Shown: in pieces, positions 1 to 11,769 of the stretch | How the letters are laid out: every line of letters begins with the position of its first letter | How positions within the stretch are numbered: position 1 is the stretch's first letter | Assembly: GCA_963277665.1 (NCBI GenBank) | Contig: OY728143.1 | Location: forward strand, 540,674,394 to 540,738,393 | DNA length: 64,000 nt | Direction of reading: 5' to 3' | From: Viscum album | Lineage: Eukaryota; Streptophyta; Magnoliopsida; Santalales; Viscaceae | Notes under the pieces: generated by a model | Database searches by the model: none | What the model was told of the DNA's origin: nothing | What the model saw: only the letters and a program-made list of their open reading frames with translations | Translations under genes and position numbers: made by a program

Positions 1-2489
1 TTATTTTATAAATATATTGCTAAATTGGGCATATAATTCAAATGTTTCATAGTGGTAGGGGACACATTGATTTAAGAATATCTTTTTCAATGTTTAATAA
101 TTTACTATAAAAATAAATTATCCAAACTCCATATTCATCATATTATTTTATATTTTTATTCATATAGATATATGAGTAATATAAATTCTATTTTAATTCT
201 ATTTTTTTAATCAATGTGTTTCAAAATGAATTTTGTACATTTTCATAATGGAATCTCAGTCATTATTTACAATAGAAAAAACTAATGATTTTTTTATTTA
301 TTGTAGAGATTAGAAATTCCCAAACTTCATATCCATTATTTAATAATATGATTAATCTATAATTATTCACGTTATTAAAAAAAATTAACATCTCTTACCA
401 TATTTTGTTCATTTTTTATTTAAAATTAGATAGAAAAATTGAATTATTATTACAATAGCTTGTTCTTTTTTCTACTGAGTTTAAATAAAATATTATGAGT
501 GACATATTAAAAATTTAAATCATTAATATGTATTGATTATTTTCTTTTTATGGAAATAATTATGGGTTTTTACCTTATAAACTAGTGATAGTGGGTTCTG
601 TGATTAATACATTATGGGTGGGTTAATTATTTCCCACTAATGATTTGGGTATGAAATGTAATGGTGTGGTTTTCAATTTGTAAGTGTATCATGTATAGAA
701 GGATACTCTATGAATATACCAATTATAATAATGACTAGCATAATAATATGCACTGATACATGTATGTGTTATCTATGATTTTTATTGGTTCTAATGAATT
801 AATTGAAGAAACATTTTGGTTTGTATTATAATGAATATGATTTATTCCTTTCACTCAATGAAAATTTATATTAAGGTAAATATTTCATAGGTCTTCAGTG
901 TTTTTTCTCAACTAAAATTTTCTATGATATTTTATATTTTACGGAATTTTTCATCTAATTATAGAATTTTATGATTTTTAATAGTGTTAAATGATGAGTA
1001 ATGGAAATGAATAAGGAAATATTAAATCCATTTATATTTTCAAGGAAAATAAATCAATCACTATTTTAAATGTTTATATTATGGGAAAATTAATACAAAT
1101 ATATACTATTGATCATATCTTTTATTTTTTTTTCAATTATTATTTCTGTCATAACTCATTAAAAATAAAACCCTAATAATATCATTGATGTAAAATAAAA
1201 ATAAATTCGTGAGTAAAAATAATTATTGTATAATGCTTATGGATAAGTTTTTATAGTCGGTGTGAAATGATAGGTTTAGAAAAATTTAGAATGTTTGTTA
1301 ATCTTTGTATCATTCCCTTGAAATACTTCACTCTAAAGATAATTTTAATTTACATAAAATTTTATTTTTACTATGATTCTTCATTAAAAGATTTTTTTTA
1401 TCAAAAATAGGTTTAAATATATGAAATAAAGAATCTCTAGTGGGATGGAACCATGTATAAAATATGTTTCTGATTCAACATCTAATGATAGTAGGGATTG
1501 GAACTAAGAAGCTTGTTATAATGAAGGTTCAAATGAAATATTAAATATATTGTTGATATTTACATGAAATATATAAACTATATATAACACAATGTAACAT
1601 GAAGATAGTGGAATATTTTATGAGAAAACATCTCTCATAATTAAGAATATCACATGACAATTTGCTATCTAAAAGATGGATTAAATCAATATACAATATA
1701 TTAGATTCCATGGGTTGTTTATACAAATAAATAGTTAATACCGAATTTTAATCTCTTGAAGGAATATTAATCAACTAGGTGTCAATTGTTTATATTTCCA
1801 TAGAATGAAAAGAGAATGATTCATTTTAATAAATGGAATGTTTGATTTATTTCAATGTGAATTTTTTTTCCTAAAATTATACATCAATGGATAGATAACA
1901 CAATATATGAATTGATAAAACTGAAAATTATTTAGTAGATTTATACAAAAAACACAACTCAACTAGTGAGGTATTTACCAAATATTATTATAAATATTGA
2001 TGGTAAGATAAATTTATTCTACTCATGATTTAATATAAGATATCAAAATGTATTGTCTTCATAGAACATTCAAATATATGAGAAATTTATTCAAATAGTC
2101 CATTGTGTAAAAATAGTTTACTCTATTGATGATGTATTCCATGAAAATATGAAAAATAAGTGGTCGAGTTGGTAGGTTGTGGGAAAGAAATCATCTAATA
2201 ATTCTATAGGTAAGTAAAATAAATTCCCATCATATGATATGTGTGGAGAAATGAATCCTGGAGAAAGAATTTCAATGTCATTGTAATTATTCAGATATTT
2301 CAATATAAGTTATATGACACATAAAATAAAGGGAGATGATACATGATGTATTTAAAATTCAACAATAAGATGTTTTAGATTCAACGAGTTCATGAAATAT
2401 GACAATGCCTTTCCAAAGTTGAATACCTATGTTGAAACCAGATTTAACATAATCAGAAGGGTTTTTAAATTTCGTTATCAATAATTATG
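1..2489. other. AT-rich non-genic DNA, no gene seen
   Basis: No convincing coding, RNA or LTR boundary signal. The few open frames of about 60 codons have no recognisable domain and fit chance in DNA this AT-rich. Because a plus-strand gypsy pol remnant starts at about 2490, this stretch probably holds the decayed gag and 5' LTR of that element. I could not find a primer-binding site, zinc knuckle or LTR end to prove it. Confidence 0.5.
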
Positions 2490-2632
2490 GTTGATGGTGT
2501 GCCTACAAATGAATTGGTGACTTGTATATTAGATTTTTACTCTAATAATTCAACTGTTATGTTTGACTTTAGATCATCTCATTCTTTCATTAATGATAAT
2601 TTTTTTTAATTAGGAATATCACCTCCTTTATT
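2490..2632 (+). pseudogene. Ty3/gypsy aspartic protease remnant (element D)
   Basis: The frame starting at 2490 reads like the retropepsin domain that matures Gag-Pol in Ty3/gypsy elements. A segment of the form LVTCILDFYSNN is followed by VMFDFRSSHSFINDNF and, after one stop, LGISPP. In the family the catalytic Asp sits in FDSGASHSF; here that is FDFRSSHSF, so the Asp is kept but the Ser-Gly after it has become Phe-Arg. With the in-frame stop, the enzyme must be dead. It lies directly upstream of the RT remnant on the same strand, as in gypsy pol. There is little doubt about the family; exact edges are approximate. Confidence 0.7.
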
Positions 2633-2929
2633 TAATAAGCTAACTTTTGTAAAAAATAATTGTTGGAGAATAAAATATTACATGATTCATAAGAATCATC
2701 ATATCACATTAGTAGGATGGTATTTCAATAATTTATTATTGTACTGGATAGAGTGGAGTCTGCTATCATTTTTTGTAGTCATTGAATTTCATTTCATCAT
2801 GTAGAAACCAATTATAAATTCATGAAATATTTATTAAATGATTTCATACTATTAATAAAAAACATAATGCAAACAATTTTTCTAATATGTTATTTAATGT
2901 TTTCTATATAATGTTTTTGAAAGGAATGA

Positions 2930-3830
2930 AATATATCTGATTTGTTATATCCTATATATGAATTAATTTTAGGATTATTTTATGTTGAATTCAATTGTTT
3001 TATTCCATATGAGGATGTTGAAATTACTGTGGATTTGGTTCTAGATTCTAAGAAAATTTCTAAACCCCCTAATCAAATAGAAAATTTACAATATGTTTAA
3101 TTAATAAAATATATATTAATAATTTTTTAATAAAGGTTTCATTCAAACTAGAACATGAACATGGGGTTATCCTGATTTATATTTGAGAAATAATGATGTT
3201 TACACCAGATGTTTCATTGATTATAAACCCATGAATATTAACAATGTTAATAAAAATTATCTACATCCTAATATATATTATTTTTTTATCATATACAAGG
3301 TGATTAATAGTATTCAAAAATTGATCTAAGGTATAGGTGAAATTCGATGAATGAAAAGATGGATAAAATTGCAAATAAAACATTTCACAAGATATAGGTG
3401 AATTATAGGGTTGTAATTATGCACTTTTGGATATAGAATGCACCTATTTTGTTTATAAAATTTTTGAATAGATTATTTCATATATTTCGTATCATTTTGT
3501 GGTTTTACTTATAGATGATATTTTATAATATTCTAAATCCTTACATGAACATAAAAGGCACCTAAGGAATGTTTCTAAAAAATAATAATAAATTAAACAA
3601 TATTAATTATTTATAATGAGTAAATATAGTTTGAAATAACCATCACTAAATGGACATATTATATATAAAAAATTCATAACTATTAGATCGACAAAAATAA
3701 ACGTTATTTAAGTGTGTTCAAGATGTAATAATTTAATAGAGATTCTTTGTTTTCTCTCATTAGCTGAATATTATGAACATTGTACTAGAAAATAATCTAT
3801 GTTATTTTTCAAATAATAATGTCGAATTGA
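2930..3830 (+). pseudogene. Ty3/gypsy reverse transcriptase remnant (element D)
   Basis: The protease-RT linker is visible at about 2930-3100, including a stretch of the type DVEITVDLVLDSKKISKPP. RT then follows: RCFIDYKPMN at about 3205 corresponds to the conserved RMCIDYRELN block. The catalytic box appears at about 3504-3580 as FVVLLIDDIL, then a stop, then YSKSLHEHKRHLR. Both catalytic Asp residues are present, but frames change and stops are common. The connection to RNase H is recognisable to about 3780 (NLIEILCFLSLAEYYEH, the SFLGLAGYYRRF region). RT would copy element RNA into cDNA in the virus-like particle. This copy is a dead fossil. Confidence 0.8.
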
Positions 3831-3889
3831 AAAAGAGTTAGGTTCATTTGATTAAAGGAATGTGATGACTATTTCCAGAAACTGATAAT

Positions 3890-4085
3890 GATATTGTCAA
3901 TGCTCTAAAGCTTTCCCCTCCATTAAGAAATTATTATTTGGACTTTTACATTGATTTTTCATTAAAAGGAAATGATTGTGTCCTAATGAATAATGACAAG
4001 GTAATCATTATGGATTCAAAAATGTTTTAAAATCATGTGTTATATTTTACGACACAATATTTGTAATTAGAAACAATTATTTTTT
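3890..4085 (+). pseudogene. Ty3/gypsy RNase H remnant (element D)
   Basis: One frame gives VNALKLSPPLRNYYLDFYID followed by FSLKGNDCVLMNNDKVI. This matches the gypsy RNase H start, in which the first catalytic Asp lies in a YSDAS-like box before [10 protein letters not shown]. The Asp is still present as YID, while the Ser-Asp-Ala context is lost. The domain then fades into stops. It follows RT directly and precedes integrase, the expected gypsy order. Between 4085 and 4570 I see only AT-rich filler where the rest of RNase H should be. Confidence 0.65.
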
Positions 4086-4574
4086 TCATTGAAAATTTGG
4101 AGGTATTATTTGTATATATTAATGTGTGAATTATATACAGAACAGAAATGCTTGAATTAAATATTCATTGATAAATAATTGAACATGGTAAATGAAATAG
4201 GGATGGATTAAATCAAGAATTATTAATTCACTAATTATTATCATCTTATAAAGGAAAAAAAGGTGCCAAATGTGTTCAGTCAATAATATAATGATACAAT
4301 AAACATATTTTGATTGAAACATTACAATTTGGTAAACTATCTAAAAAATTGTTTTCTATATGTTTTGGATTTAGGTATATACACTATTTTATTGTGGGTT
4401 TCATTTAAATATAAATTGGAGGAAATAATAAATAAATCTCATAATGTGAATCAACATTTGTCGAAAATGCAAAATTTGTTAAGATTGGTAATTTTCATTA
4501 TTTTAATATATATGTATAAGTTGTTTATTATTTGGAATGATATTTTCTTTTTATATTGATTTATAATTGAGGAA

Positions 4575-5654
4575 AGTGTCATTTAATAAAGCTCATAATT
4601 CTTCATTTTATATTTATGTAATAATCACTAATACAAACAATAGTCTTAAATAGTATTATTGTTTGTATGTAATGAAAATATATAATAACTACACCATGAA
4701 ATGTTTGACTCATTATCATGTTAATATAGAATGACGATTAATGAATGGGATGCTTTAAAAATTATTGGAGCTAGAGTGGACATGGAATAACCAATCAATG
4801 GAGTACATTGAAGGATTTTCATATAATTTTTATGGTAATAATTTGATTTGGGTTATTGTTGATCGATAAAATACACATACACTTTTCCTTATATTTCAAT
4901 ATACGATGTCTGTAGATCAACATTCTTATTGTACCTAAAAGTGATTATTAATATTCAATTAGTTCAACTCTCCATTATTTCATATTGTGGTTCATCATCA
5001 ATCTAATAGGAAATATTTGTGAATGATTCAGACCATGTAAGATATGATTTTTTCTTTCCCAGATTATTACCAGGGAATTTGGGATTAACATATTTTTTAG
5101 GCTGATTTTTCAAAAAATAAATGTTTTCAACCTAATATACAGATTGATCCATTTTAGGAATCTTATATAAATCTGTGTTGGACACCATCATATAGGGATG
5201 ATGCAGGAGAAGAGAATATAATATGACCAAAGATGATATATGAAATATTAATGGATGTCTTGTTGATTTACCCACACATGTGGACCACCAATATTTTAGG
5301 AAAACATGGGTTGATAACAGATGAAATGAAATTTATTTTTTTGTAGGTGATCATGTATTTCTAAAAGTATCTTCAGTAAAAATTGATATTTATTTTGGTA
5401 TGAATGGTAAGATGGGTGATTGGTTCATTATAATATATGAAATCCTTGAGAATGGTTTATCAATTAACTATTAGTTGGTTATACCATTGATTTCATCGTA
5501 CAGAAACAATGAATTTCATACGTCAAGGTTTAGGAAGTATGTACCAGATTAATCAGTTGCTTTGTTCCATGAATTTGTTTAGATAAAATAATAACTTTAT
5601 TATGAGGAATATTCAGTTCTTATTCATTACCGAATAAATCATTTATTATAGAAC
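4575..5654 (+). pseudogene. Ty3/gypsy integrase and C-terminal remnant (element D)
   Basis: The integrase N-terminal zinc-domain trace starts at about 4589 (KAHNSSFYI, matching the HSSPFSVHP type) and continues to CLTHYHVN at about 4705. The core is legible at 4770-4930: LEWTWNNQSMEYIEGF, then NLIWVIVDR and SVDQHSY. The first catalytic Asp (usually MDF) is replaced in MEY. Further pieces match the C-terminal beta-barrel region (VGDHVFLKVSSVKI at about 5345) and the segment before the chromodomain (RKYVPD at about 5540). The reading stops at 5654-5659, where LTR B1 begins, so this element was interrupted by B1. No trace of its 3' LTR is left nearby. Confidence 0.75.
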
Positions 5655-7276
5655 ATGGTTGTAGAGACCCAAAGTTTGACGTACATGGACACTACATTAC
5701 TTTTGCGGAATACTTAATACATAACAAAAACAGAAACACAAGGATCGTAATTGTTTACTGTATTTGGAAACTCGGAATATAAACTTCTAATCATGTTGAA
5801 ATCTTTTAAACAACTCCCATAACGATCTTCCCCTTTTTATTTCCTTACCTAAAACCATTCTTTATTTCCCAGGGAAAATAAAACATAAAAAGGGTTAGCT
5901 CAAATGCTCAGTAAGGGAAAACATAGATAACATAAAACAATCCATAAACATTTGGAAGAAAAAACATAAACATGAAATTTAAACATCAAAATCTTGAGCA
6001 AAGACATAAATCGTGGAAGTACGTAAGGCATATATCATAATAGAACATCAACCATTATAAAATATAATGGGAATAAAACATGTGATTGTGGAAACCATTC
6101 CTCACATGTTATTATTTCCATAGTAGCCAAGGCATTACTTCGAAGACCATCTTAGTGGACAAAGTCCCTTTTTGAATCGAGTTCACTCCTCGTTTCAGTC
6201 CTGTAACACTGAACCAGATTAACTTACCATTCCATCTATGTCTATCTCATGAGATATAAATCTTTACCCAATGCATTAGAGGGAGATATAGGTCCCACCC
6301 ATCTCATAATGAAATCATTCTTTCGTGTGGCACAAAATCATAAATCATACAACATAGCATAACCCATGTAATTGAATGAGATTCATAAACATCATGACAT
6401 CATAACATAATCCATATATAAAAAATGGATATCTTTTCATCATAAGGATAATCAAACCATGTGAACATAATCATATTAATAATGTCATTTTAGATGGAAA
6501 ATAGTATTGATAAAAACACTTGAAATGAATTCTTGAGGAATATATCCTTTCTTTTTCAAAATCATTTTACATTCACAAAATTTCATGAAAATTTATTTGA
6601 AAAGGTTTTTGATGAAATAATCATGCAATATTGTAGAGGAAGCTTCATGAAAATGAGGCGTTATGAAATTGTAAAAATCTTTTCACTCCGTATAAGTTAA
6701 AAATAACATTCTCCTCGTACTTTTATCTGAAAAGTCAAGAAGTTCCTTGTATGGTAAAAAAAAGAAAGATTACGTCCATAACAAGTTGTAAAAGTAAAAA
6801 AGTGTAAAAAGAACTTTAAAAATTCATGAAATTTGTTTTATAAAACTTGTACATGGATATAAAATATAACCCCAGTAATTACTTACGAATAAGCAATCTC
6901 GGATAAAAATGAGCTTTGCAAAATTATCCCTTACCTTACGTCCGATATGCTTCGTACATTTCCAAACCTCATGTATAATTATTTAAATAATGACATTTAC
7001 TTATTACAGAATCATATTCATTGTTATGATATCATATATGGTTCACTTATGACTTTATATTAACCGTTCTTTTGTAAGTTCCATGTTAAAGCAACGTTTT
7101 GGGTTAAATCGTTTTATTTATCGTACGTTTTTGGACATGTTGTTCTTGATATTATTACTTATATCCTGATTTAGTTAATTCCAGAATGTAAAAAATTATT
7201 TACATATAATATATATTTAAGTATATTCATATAAATATATATATGATAGATCGATTAAATGAAATGAAATACACAG

Positions 7277-7697
7277 TTCATGGAGACGGTAGGCCGTACG
7301 TACGCAAGAACACTGTTTTCGTTTCCTTATTGAATTGAATGAAATTAAGTACATTACATACATATATATAAAAATAAATACAGTATCATTATTCTGTCAT
7401 ATACTTCATGATTTCTTATTATATTTACTTTATAATCATTCATTAATGGTTAACATAGAGAATGAATCTCATCACGTCGTTGAGACAGTAGTCTGTACGT
7501 ACGCACCAGTGATGATATCATTCCCATGATCATGGAATTGTATTTGAGTGAATTTATACTATTTAATAATCAATCTCACTTTAATATAATCATATATTTT
7601 AATTATTTACACCATTATACCCATCCAAGTAAGGTGGTGGTGGAAAATAGATTACACCACGGCATGGAGACGGTATTCCTTACGTACGCACGCGCGA
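7277..7697 (-). repeat. Three-unit CGTACGTACG motif array in LTR B1
   Basis: Three units at about 7277-7307, 7475-7508 and 7662-7697, about 190 bp apart, share the pattern TGGAGACGGTA or TGAGACAGTA, then a 5-7 base gap, then a TACGTACGC core. The last two units also share a GATGAT trailer. In the related LTRs (B2, A and E) only one unit has the palindromic core, while the equivalent positions carry diverged relatives. CpG is otherwise scarce nearby, so these units stand out. Confidence 0.75.
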
Positions 7698-8034
7698 TGA
7701 TTTCTTTTTTCATTGGATTTATTGATGGAGAAATAGGGTTGTTTATAATTATAATAACATATAAGTATATTAGTGATACTTATGTTATTACTTAATAATG
7801 AAACAACTAAAGAGGAAGAAGTGGAAGAAGAAATAAAGTTGAAAGAGTCGGTAAGAGACATTAACTCTTCTTTGAAGCGCCCCATTGAGACCTCCTCTTA
7901 GGGAAACAAAATTGGTCTTTGAAGAATACCAGGACCTCTAGGATGTTTCTAGGGAAGTGTATAAGAGAATTTGGCAGGGGTTGTCTGATCTTCAAGGCTC
8001 AAAGTGGTGTGAGGAAGCGAGGGTGGATGTGCCC

Positions 8035-8041
8035 TTTTATA
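8035..8041 (-). promoter_or_regulatory. Putative LTR B1 TATA box
   Basis: TATAAAA on the minus strand, followed by a C-rich leader, about 1.65 kb into the LTR. The same box with similar surroundings occurs in LTR B2 (38001-38007) and in the A/E LTRs. Conserved position supports a former pol II core promoter. Confidence 0.6.
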
Positions 8042-9690
8042 AGAGTGGAGAGGGGAACCTTTGGAATAACTAAAAAGATTATTTTATTGTAGAGTCATAT
8101 TCAGTTTTTAATAGGTCAAAATTGAGTTATTTCGATGCTAAGGTAAGTATGGGTCAAAATACGCTCATACAATAGAATTTAGACATATTAAGGTTTCTAT
8201 TTTAACCTTATCATTTAGATTTAACATTAAGTTGAATAATTTTTCATTTACCCTGTCTTCTTGTTTTCTTAGACTATAATGTTAATAAACTTAGTATAAC
8301 AAGCCAAACGAACCCTATGTTGATTATTAATAATATATATAACCTTACCTAAGTCATTTTGCCAAATCGTAGATTTTTTGGAATAAAATAACAATTAATA
8401 ATATAATATTTGTTTTAAAAACTATTTTATGTCAATTTTGATACTATTTTGTAATTGATATCTGTGAAACTCATAATAGAATGGTTAGTTCAAAAAAGTT
8501 AATAAAATTAATAATAACATGTCATATTAACATCGAACATCATTTGAATTCATAAAAAGTCTCAAATTACATTTATTTGGGTATTTATAACATCAATTAT
8601 GTCAATATTAGATTAATAATATAATAATTGCATCATCATTGTGTCATAAATAAATTAAATTATATTAAGTCATAAAATTACAAATAAAATAGAATTATGT
8701 AGGAAATATTTTTATATTTATAATTAATATTTATAGACGAATTTATCTTATGTATAACCCTATATTAAAAAAGATTTACTTATTAAACTTTGATTTTAAC
8801 TATTTTAACCCTTCTTTAAATAAATTAATAATAAATGTCCTAATCTAATCCAAGTGGGACTAAATGGTCATATTTTTTTCCTAAGATTGTTTTTGGTCGA
8901 ATTACACTTATCCAATAGAATTAGGACATGTGTTAGGGTAATAATAATATCATTTTTACCCTTAATTACCATATTTACTTTTAACCGTGGTAAATAAAAG
9001 TAATAAGTTACTATTCACCAAAAATTATATTTATCTCATTGAACCACATTTTACTTACTGACATCAACCGTGTCTCTCGGATTTTTTAAATTCCATTCAC
9101 AAAAGTGGTAAAATTATGTTTTATATAAATTTGCAAATTCTCCTAGGAGGTGGGTAAAAGATGGTCAAAAGTTCAATAAATTTTTTATATATCTAAAATT
9201 ATAATAAAATGACTCCAATGATTTACATTAAACATATATAGGTATTATGTGTAAATTTTGACCTAAAATAAATTTACATAAAATAAATAATTATTTAAAT
9301 AAATTGTCGATTTTTAAATACTAACCCAGTGTTTTCACTATTCATCAAAAATTGAACTTTTTCAGAAAAATACCGAACATTCACCCTAGGCTAATTTCGA
9401 TATTCCAAATCCAAAAATGAAGTCCATTTTGAAAGATTAAATTTTCAAAATTTCAAAAAGTTGTTATTACTATTCATAATGGCTAGTTATAAAAATATTT
9501 TAATAGCATATCGTTGTTTAGTAGAAATTCGGTATTGCGTACAAAAAATGATATCGAGGAAGGTCATGATTGTGTGTAACGCAGCCAAGCTCGGGTTGCA
9601 TGTTGTGCAAGACTCCTTTGTTGTAGCGTACAACAAAAGACAACAATAAAATTAAAAAAAATATTTTTCATAAAATCTCAGGATTTTACA

Positions 9691-9703
9691 TTCTACCCCC
9701 CTT
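9691..9703 (-). other. Polypurine tract of element B1
   Basis: On the minus strand AAGGGGGGTAGAA runs directly into the TGTAAAATCC start of LTR B1. This is the plus-strand primer site of reverse transcription and fixes the LTR as the 3' one. Confidence 0.8.
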
Positions 9704-10358
9704 AAAATGAATTTCGCCCTAAAAAATCATCAGGGTTATAAATGGTTTACTACTCAAAAGTTTCTTTAATATAAACCCACATCGTAAAAAGGAATACCAA
9801 AACAAATCTTTAAAAACTATAGTATGAAACATAATGGTTACCCAAATTAACTAATGACTAGGTTCCCACATCGAAGAACATATGTGAAAATATGGATATG
9901 GAATTGAAACTAACCATCATGTTCTAATGTAGAGTGGTAGAGAACATGGCTATGAAAAATCCACTAATCACAAAGCCATAGATTTGTGATGATATGAGGT
10001 ACCATCTAATTAATCTGATATAAGGGAACTAGGACAACATTTTTGGTTTTCAAGATCATTTCCCTAAAGTTGATGAATTAAAAGAAATACTTACATGATT
10101 TTGGTACAATTTCACTGTTGTTCGTGAATTTAACAATTTCCACATCATCCTTTAAAGAAATGAAGTTGAATTTGTTATTCATGATGTGTTAGCAGATCAT
10201 GTGATAGAATGATGGGTCATTCCATCTATTTCAAACAAAAGCTTAGCAAAAGTTATAAGTCCATCTTATGGTTATATTAATCATATATGGTTCCAAAAAT
10301 GAACTTATACTTCATATATCATACCGATATATAAAATAAAACTAGTTTCCACTAACAA
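9704..10358 (-). other. Unassigned internal sequence of element B1
   Basis: This lies between the polypurine tract and the SINE insertion. RT, RNase H and integrase should be here on the minus strand, but I could not recognise any conserved block in any frame. A large deletion of pol is the simplest explanation. Confidence 0.4.
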
Positions 10359-10480
10359 GGGACTTACTGTAGGCCAGTGGTAGGCGATAAAGGCCAGTCG
10401 CATTTCGGATGTGGGTTCGATTCCCAAAGCCTTGTCCGACGCGATGGGTTGTCGCCCATCCTGCAGGTTGTCCTTTTTCT
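10359..10480 (+). mobile_element. tRNA-headed SINE, plus strand
   Basis: A 122-bp element starting GGGACTTAC. It has a pol III A box, TAGGCCAGTGG, at 10370-10380 and a perfect B box, GGTTCGATTCC, at 10414-10424, a normal spacing for a tRNA-derived internal promoter. It ends in GTTGTCCTTTTTC, whose T run could serve as a pol III terminator. A second copy lies at 21508-21629 on the other strand, with the same start, boxes and end. It interrupts the minus-strand protease/gag remnant of B1. I could not find a convincing target duplication. A lone tRNA pseudogene is less likely because the shared 3' part beyond the B box is not tRNA-like. Confidence 0.85.
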
Positions 10481-11095
10481 AAAACTAAATTACTATAAAT
10501 TCCCATCAATAAAATCGATAAAAATTTCTATCCTTAAACAATACTAACTTATGTCCAACATAATCCATTCCAATCATTAGGCTTATCCATAATACTGCAG
10601 TCCACTCTCATAATATTGTGAAAACGATTGCCATAGATTTCATATAACAAGCATATTAATACCATCGTTGATCCCCATATATCGTAAGATATGTCTTGTT
10701 GGTCACATTACAAACATTCTAAGGCCTTAATCATGTATTCTCTTGAAAAATGAATACCCATTGAATCTTAGTGAAAACATGAGTGTTGTCAAAAGTTAAC
10801 TCTTTCCACATACCAAAACCCCAGAATTCTATATACTCAATGCATGATATAACTATTACCTTATATCAGTCATGAGCCCATGAATACTGTCAAACATTTC
10901 ATTTTCTCCCTATCCCTTCATTATGAACATATCAACTTCTTTCCAAATATATCTCAATCAATTTTCATGGTTATCGGTACCATAAAATTATTAAAAACCA
11001 CAATAGACAAATACATAAATATTCCAAAATTCCATGATAATATATACAACATTATTTTGGAATCCCATTACATAAACACATAATCATTCCACCAC
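10481..11095 (-). pseudogene. Protease-region remnant of element B1
   Basis: Minus strand, downstream of the gag remnant. Around 10560-10590 one frame gives MIGMDYVGH, which corresponds to the ILGMDWL motif that closes gypsy proteases. The catalytic Asp motif and the rest cannot be read with confidence, and there are many stops. The SINE at 10359 sits just past this motif. Identification depends mainly on this short motif and on its place after gag. Confidence 0.45.
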
Positions 11096-11765
11096 ATCAT
11101 TGTCATATTCAACATTGCCAATAGTGATCGCAGGGGACTTCCCTTTGTCCTGTGTCTTAAGTGGTTGCTAATGTCGATCATCATTAACCCTTGGATTAGG
11201 GCATTGATTAGCATAATGCCCCATTTCATTTCACATGAAGCACTGAAGTGTTGGCGGTGCGTTTTCGGCAGTCTTTTCTTTATTCACACCATTAGCCACC
11301 CTTTTTCCATTACTTCGACACTCAAATGCTCGAGGACCTTCTTTTCCACACTTAAAACATTTTCTAGTCCCTTTATGACAATCTCCACCATGCTTCTTTC
11401 CACACCTTGAGCATAAGGAAACATTCATCTTCTTTTCCCCATTATTCTGAGATTTCTCCTTGAATTCCATCTTTCATTTCTTGTCAAAACCATGAGATGG
11501 ATATGTAACACCAACTTCAATTTCTACCCTTATAGCACAACAAACAATTTCTTCATAGCTACTAATGTCTCTTATAGCTAATGCCCTTCGTAGATTTGGA
11601 TTTAATCCACTGAAGAATCGATCAACTTTACTTTCAGGCTGGATGATAAAGCCAGATGCATACCATGCAAGCCTTGTAAAATGCGCTTCGTATATACAAT
11701 AATGATCAACTTCTTTATTCCCAATATTGATGAATTATTGGATAAATTGTGTGATTTAATATATT
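11096..11765 (-). pseudogene. Ty3/gypsy gag (nucleocapsid) remnant with three zinc knuckles
   Basis: On the minus strand a frame from 11765 downward contains the end of the retrotransposon gag domain (KVDRFFSGLNPNLRRALAIR, then SYEEIVCCAIRVE), one stop at about 11482, and then an 80-codon open frame (11470-11231). That frame has knuckle 1 (C20-C23-H27-C31, the shortened plant form) and knuckle 2 (C38-C41-x-C51), whose zinc-binding His is now Pro46. A third knuckle straddles the stop: C77 is kept, the second Cys has become the TGA that ends the open frame, and GHYANQC follows. Gag would build the particle and bind RNA. This copy is truncated at its N-terminal side by the junction at about 11730-11769. 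Confidence 0.85.
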
Positions 11766-11769
11766 CCTG
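11730..11769. other. Head-to-head junction between elements B1 and F
   Basis: Minus-strand gag coding ends here mid-domain, and plus-strand RT coding starts a few bases later, also mid-domain. No LTR lies between them, so a rearrangement with loss of two 5' ends joined the elements. The exact break cannot be fixed by eye. Confidence 0.6.

Larger units (their letters stand above)
5660..9690 (-). mobile_element. LTR B1 (3' LTR of a minus-strand gypsy element, 4.0 kb)
   Basis: Read on the minus strand this starts TGTAAAATCCTGAGATTTTA at 9690 and ends GGTCTCTACA at 5660, with TG...CA ends. It aligns along its length with the solo LTR at 35625-39976, for example at the end near 5660/35625, the CGTACGTACG motif block, the TATA box and the start. 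A polypurine tract abuts its start at 9691, so it is a 3' LTR rather than a solo copy. The left flank is ATGGT (5655-5659); no matching duplication exists at the other side because the element's 5' end is missing. It was inserted into the integrase/chromodomain part of element D. Confidence 0.85.

Noticed and set aside
4314..4559. 81-codon plus-strand frame with hydrophobic stretches
   Set aside because: It sits in the decayed RNase H-integrase gap of element D. The apparent membrane segments are what AT-rich codons give. No family recognised.
7277..7697. CRISPR-like array
   Set aside because: Units are imperfect, only three, spaced about 190 bp, and lie inside a plant LTR. Nothing else resembles CRISPR.
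10359..10480. Functional tRNA gene
   Set aside because: A and B boxes are present, but the head does not fold by eye into a cloverleaf with a plausible anticodon stem, and the shared 3' extension in two copies marks it as a SINE.
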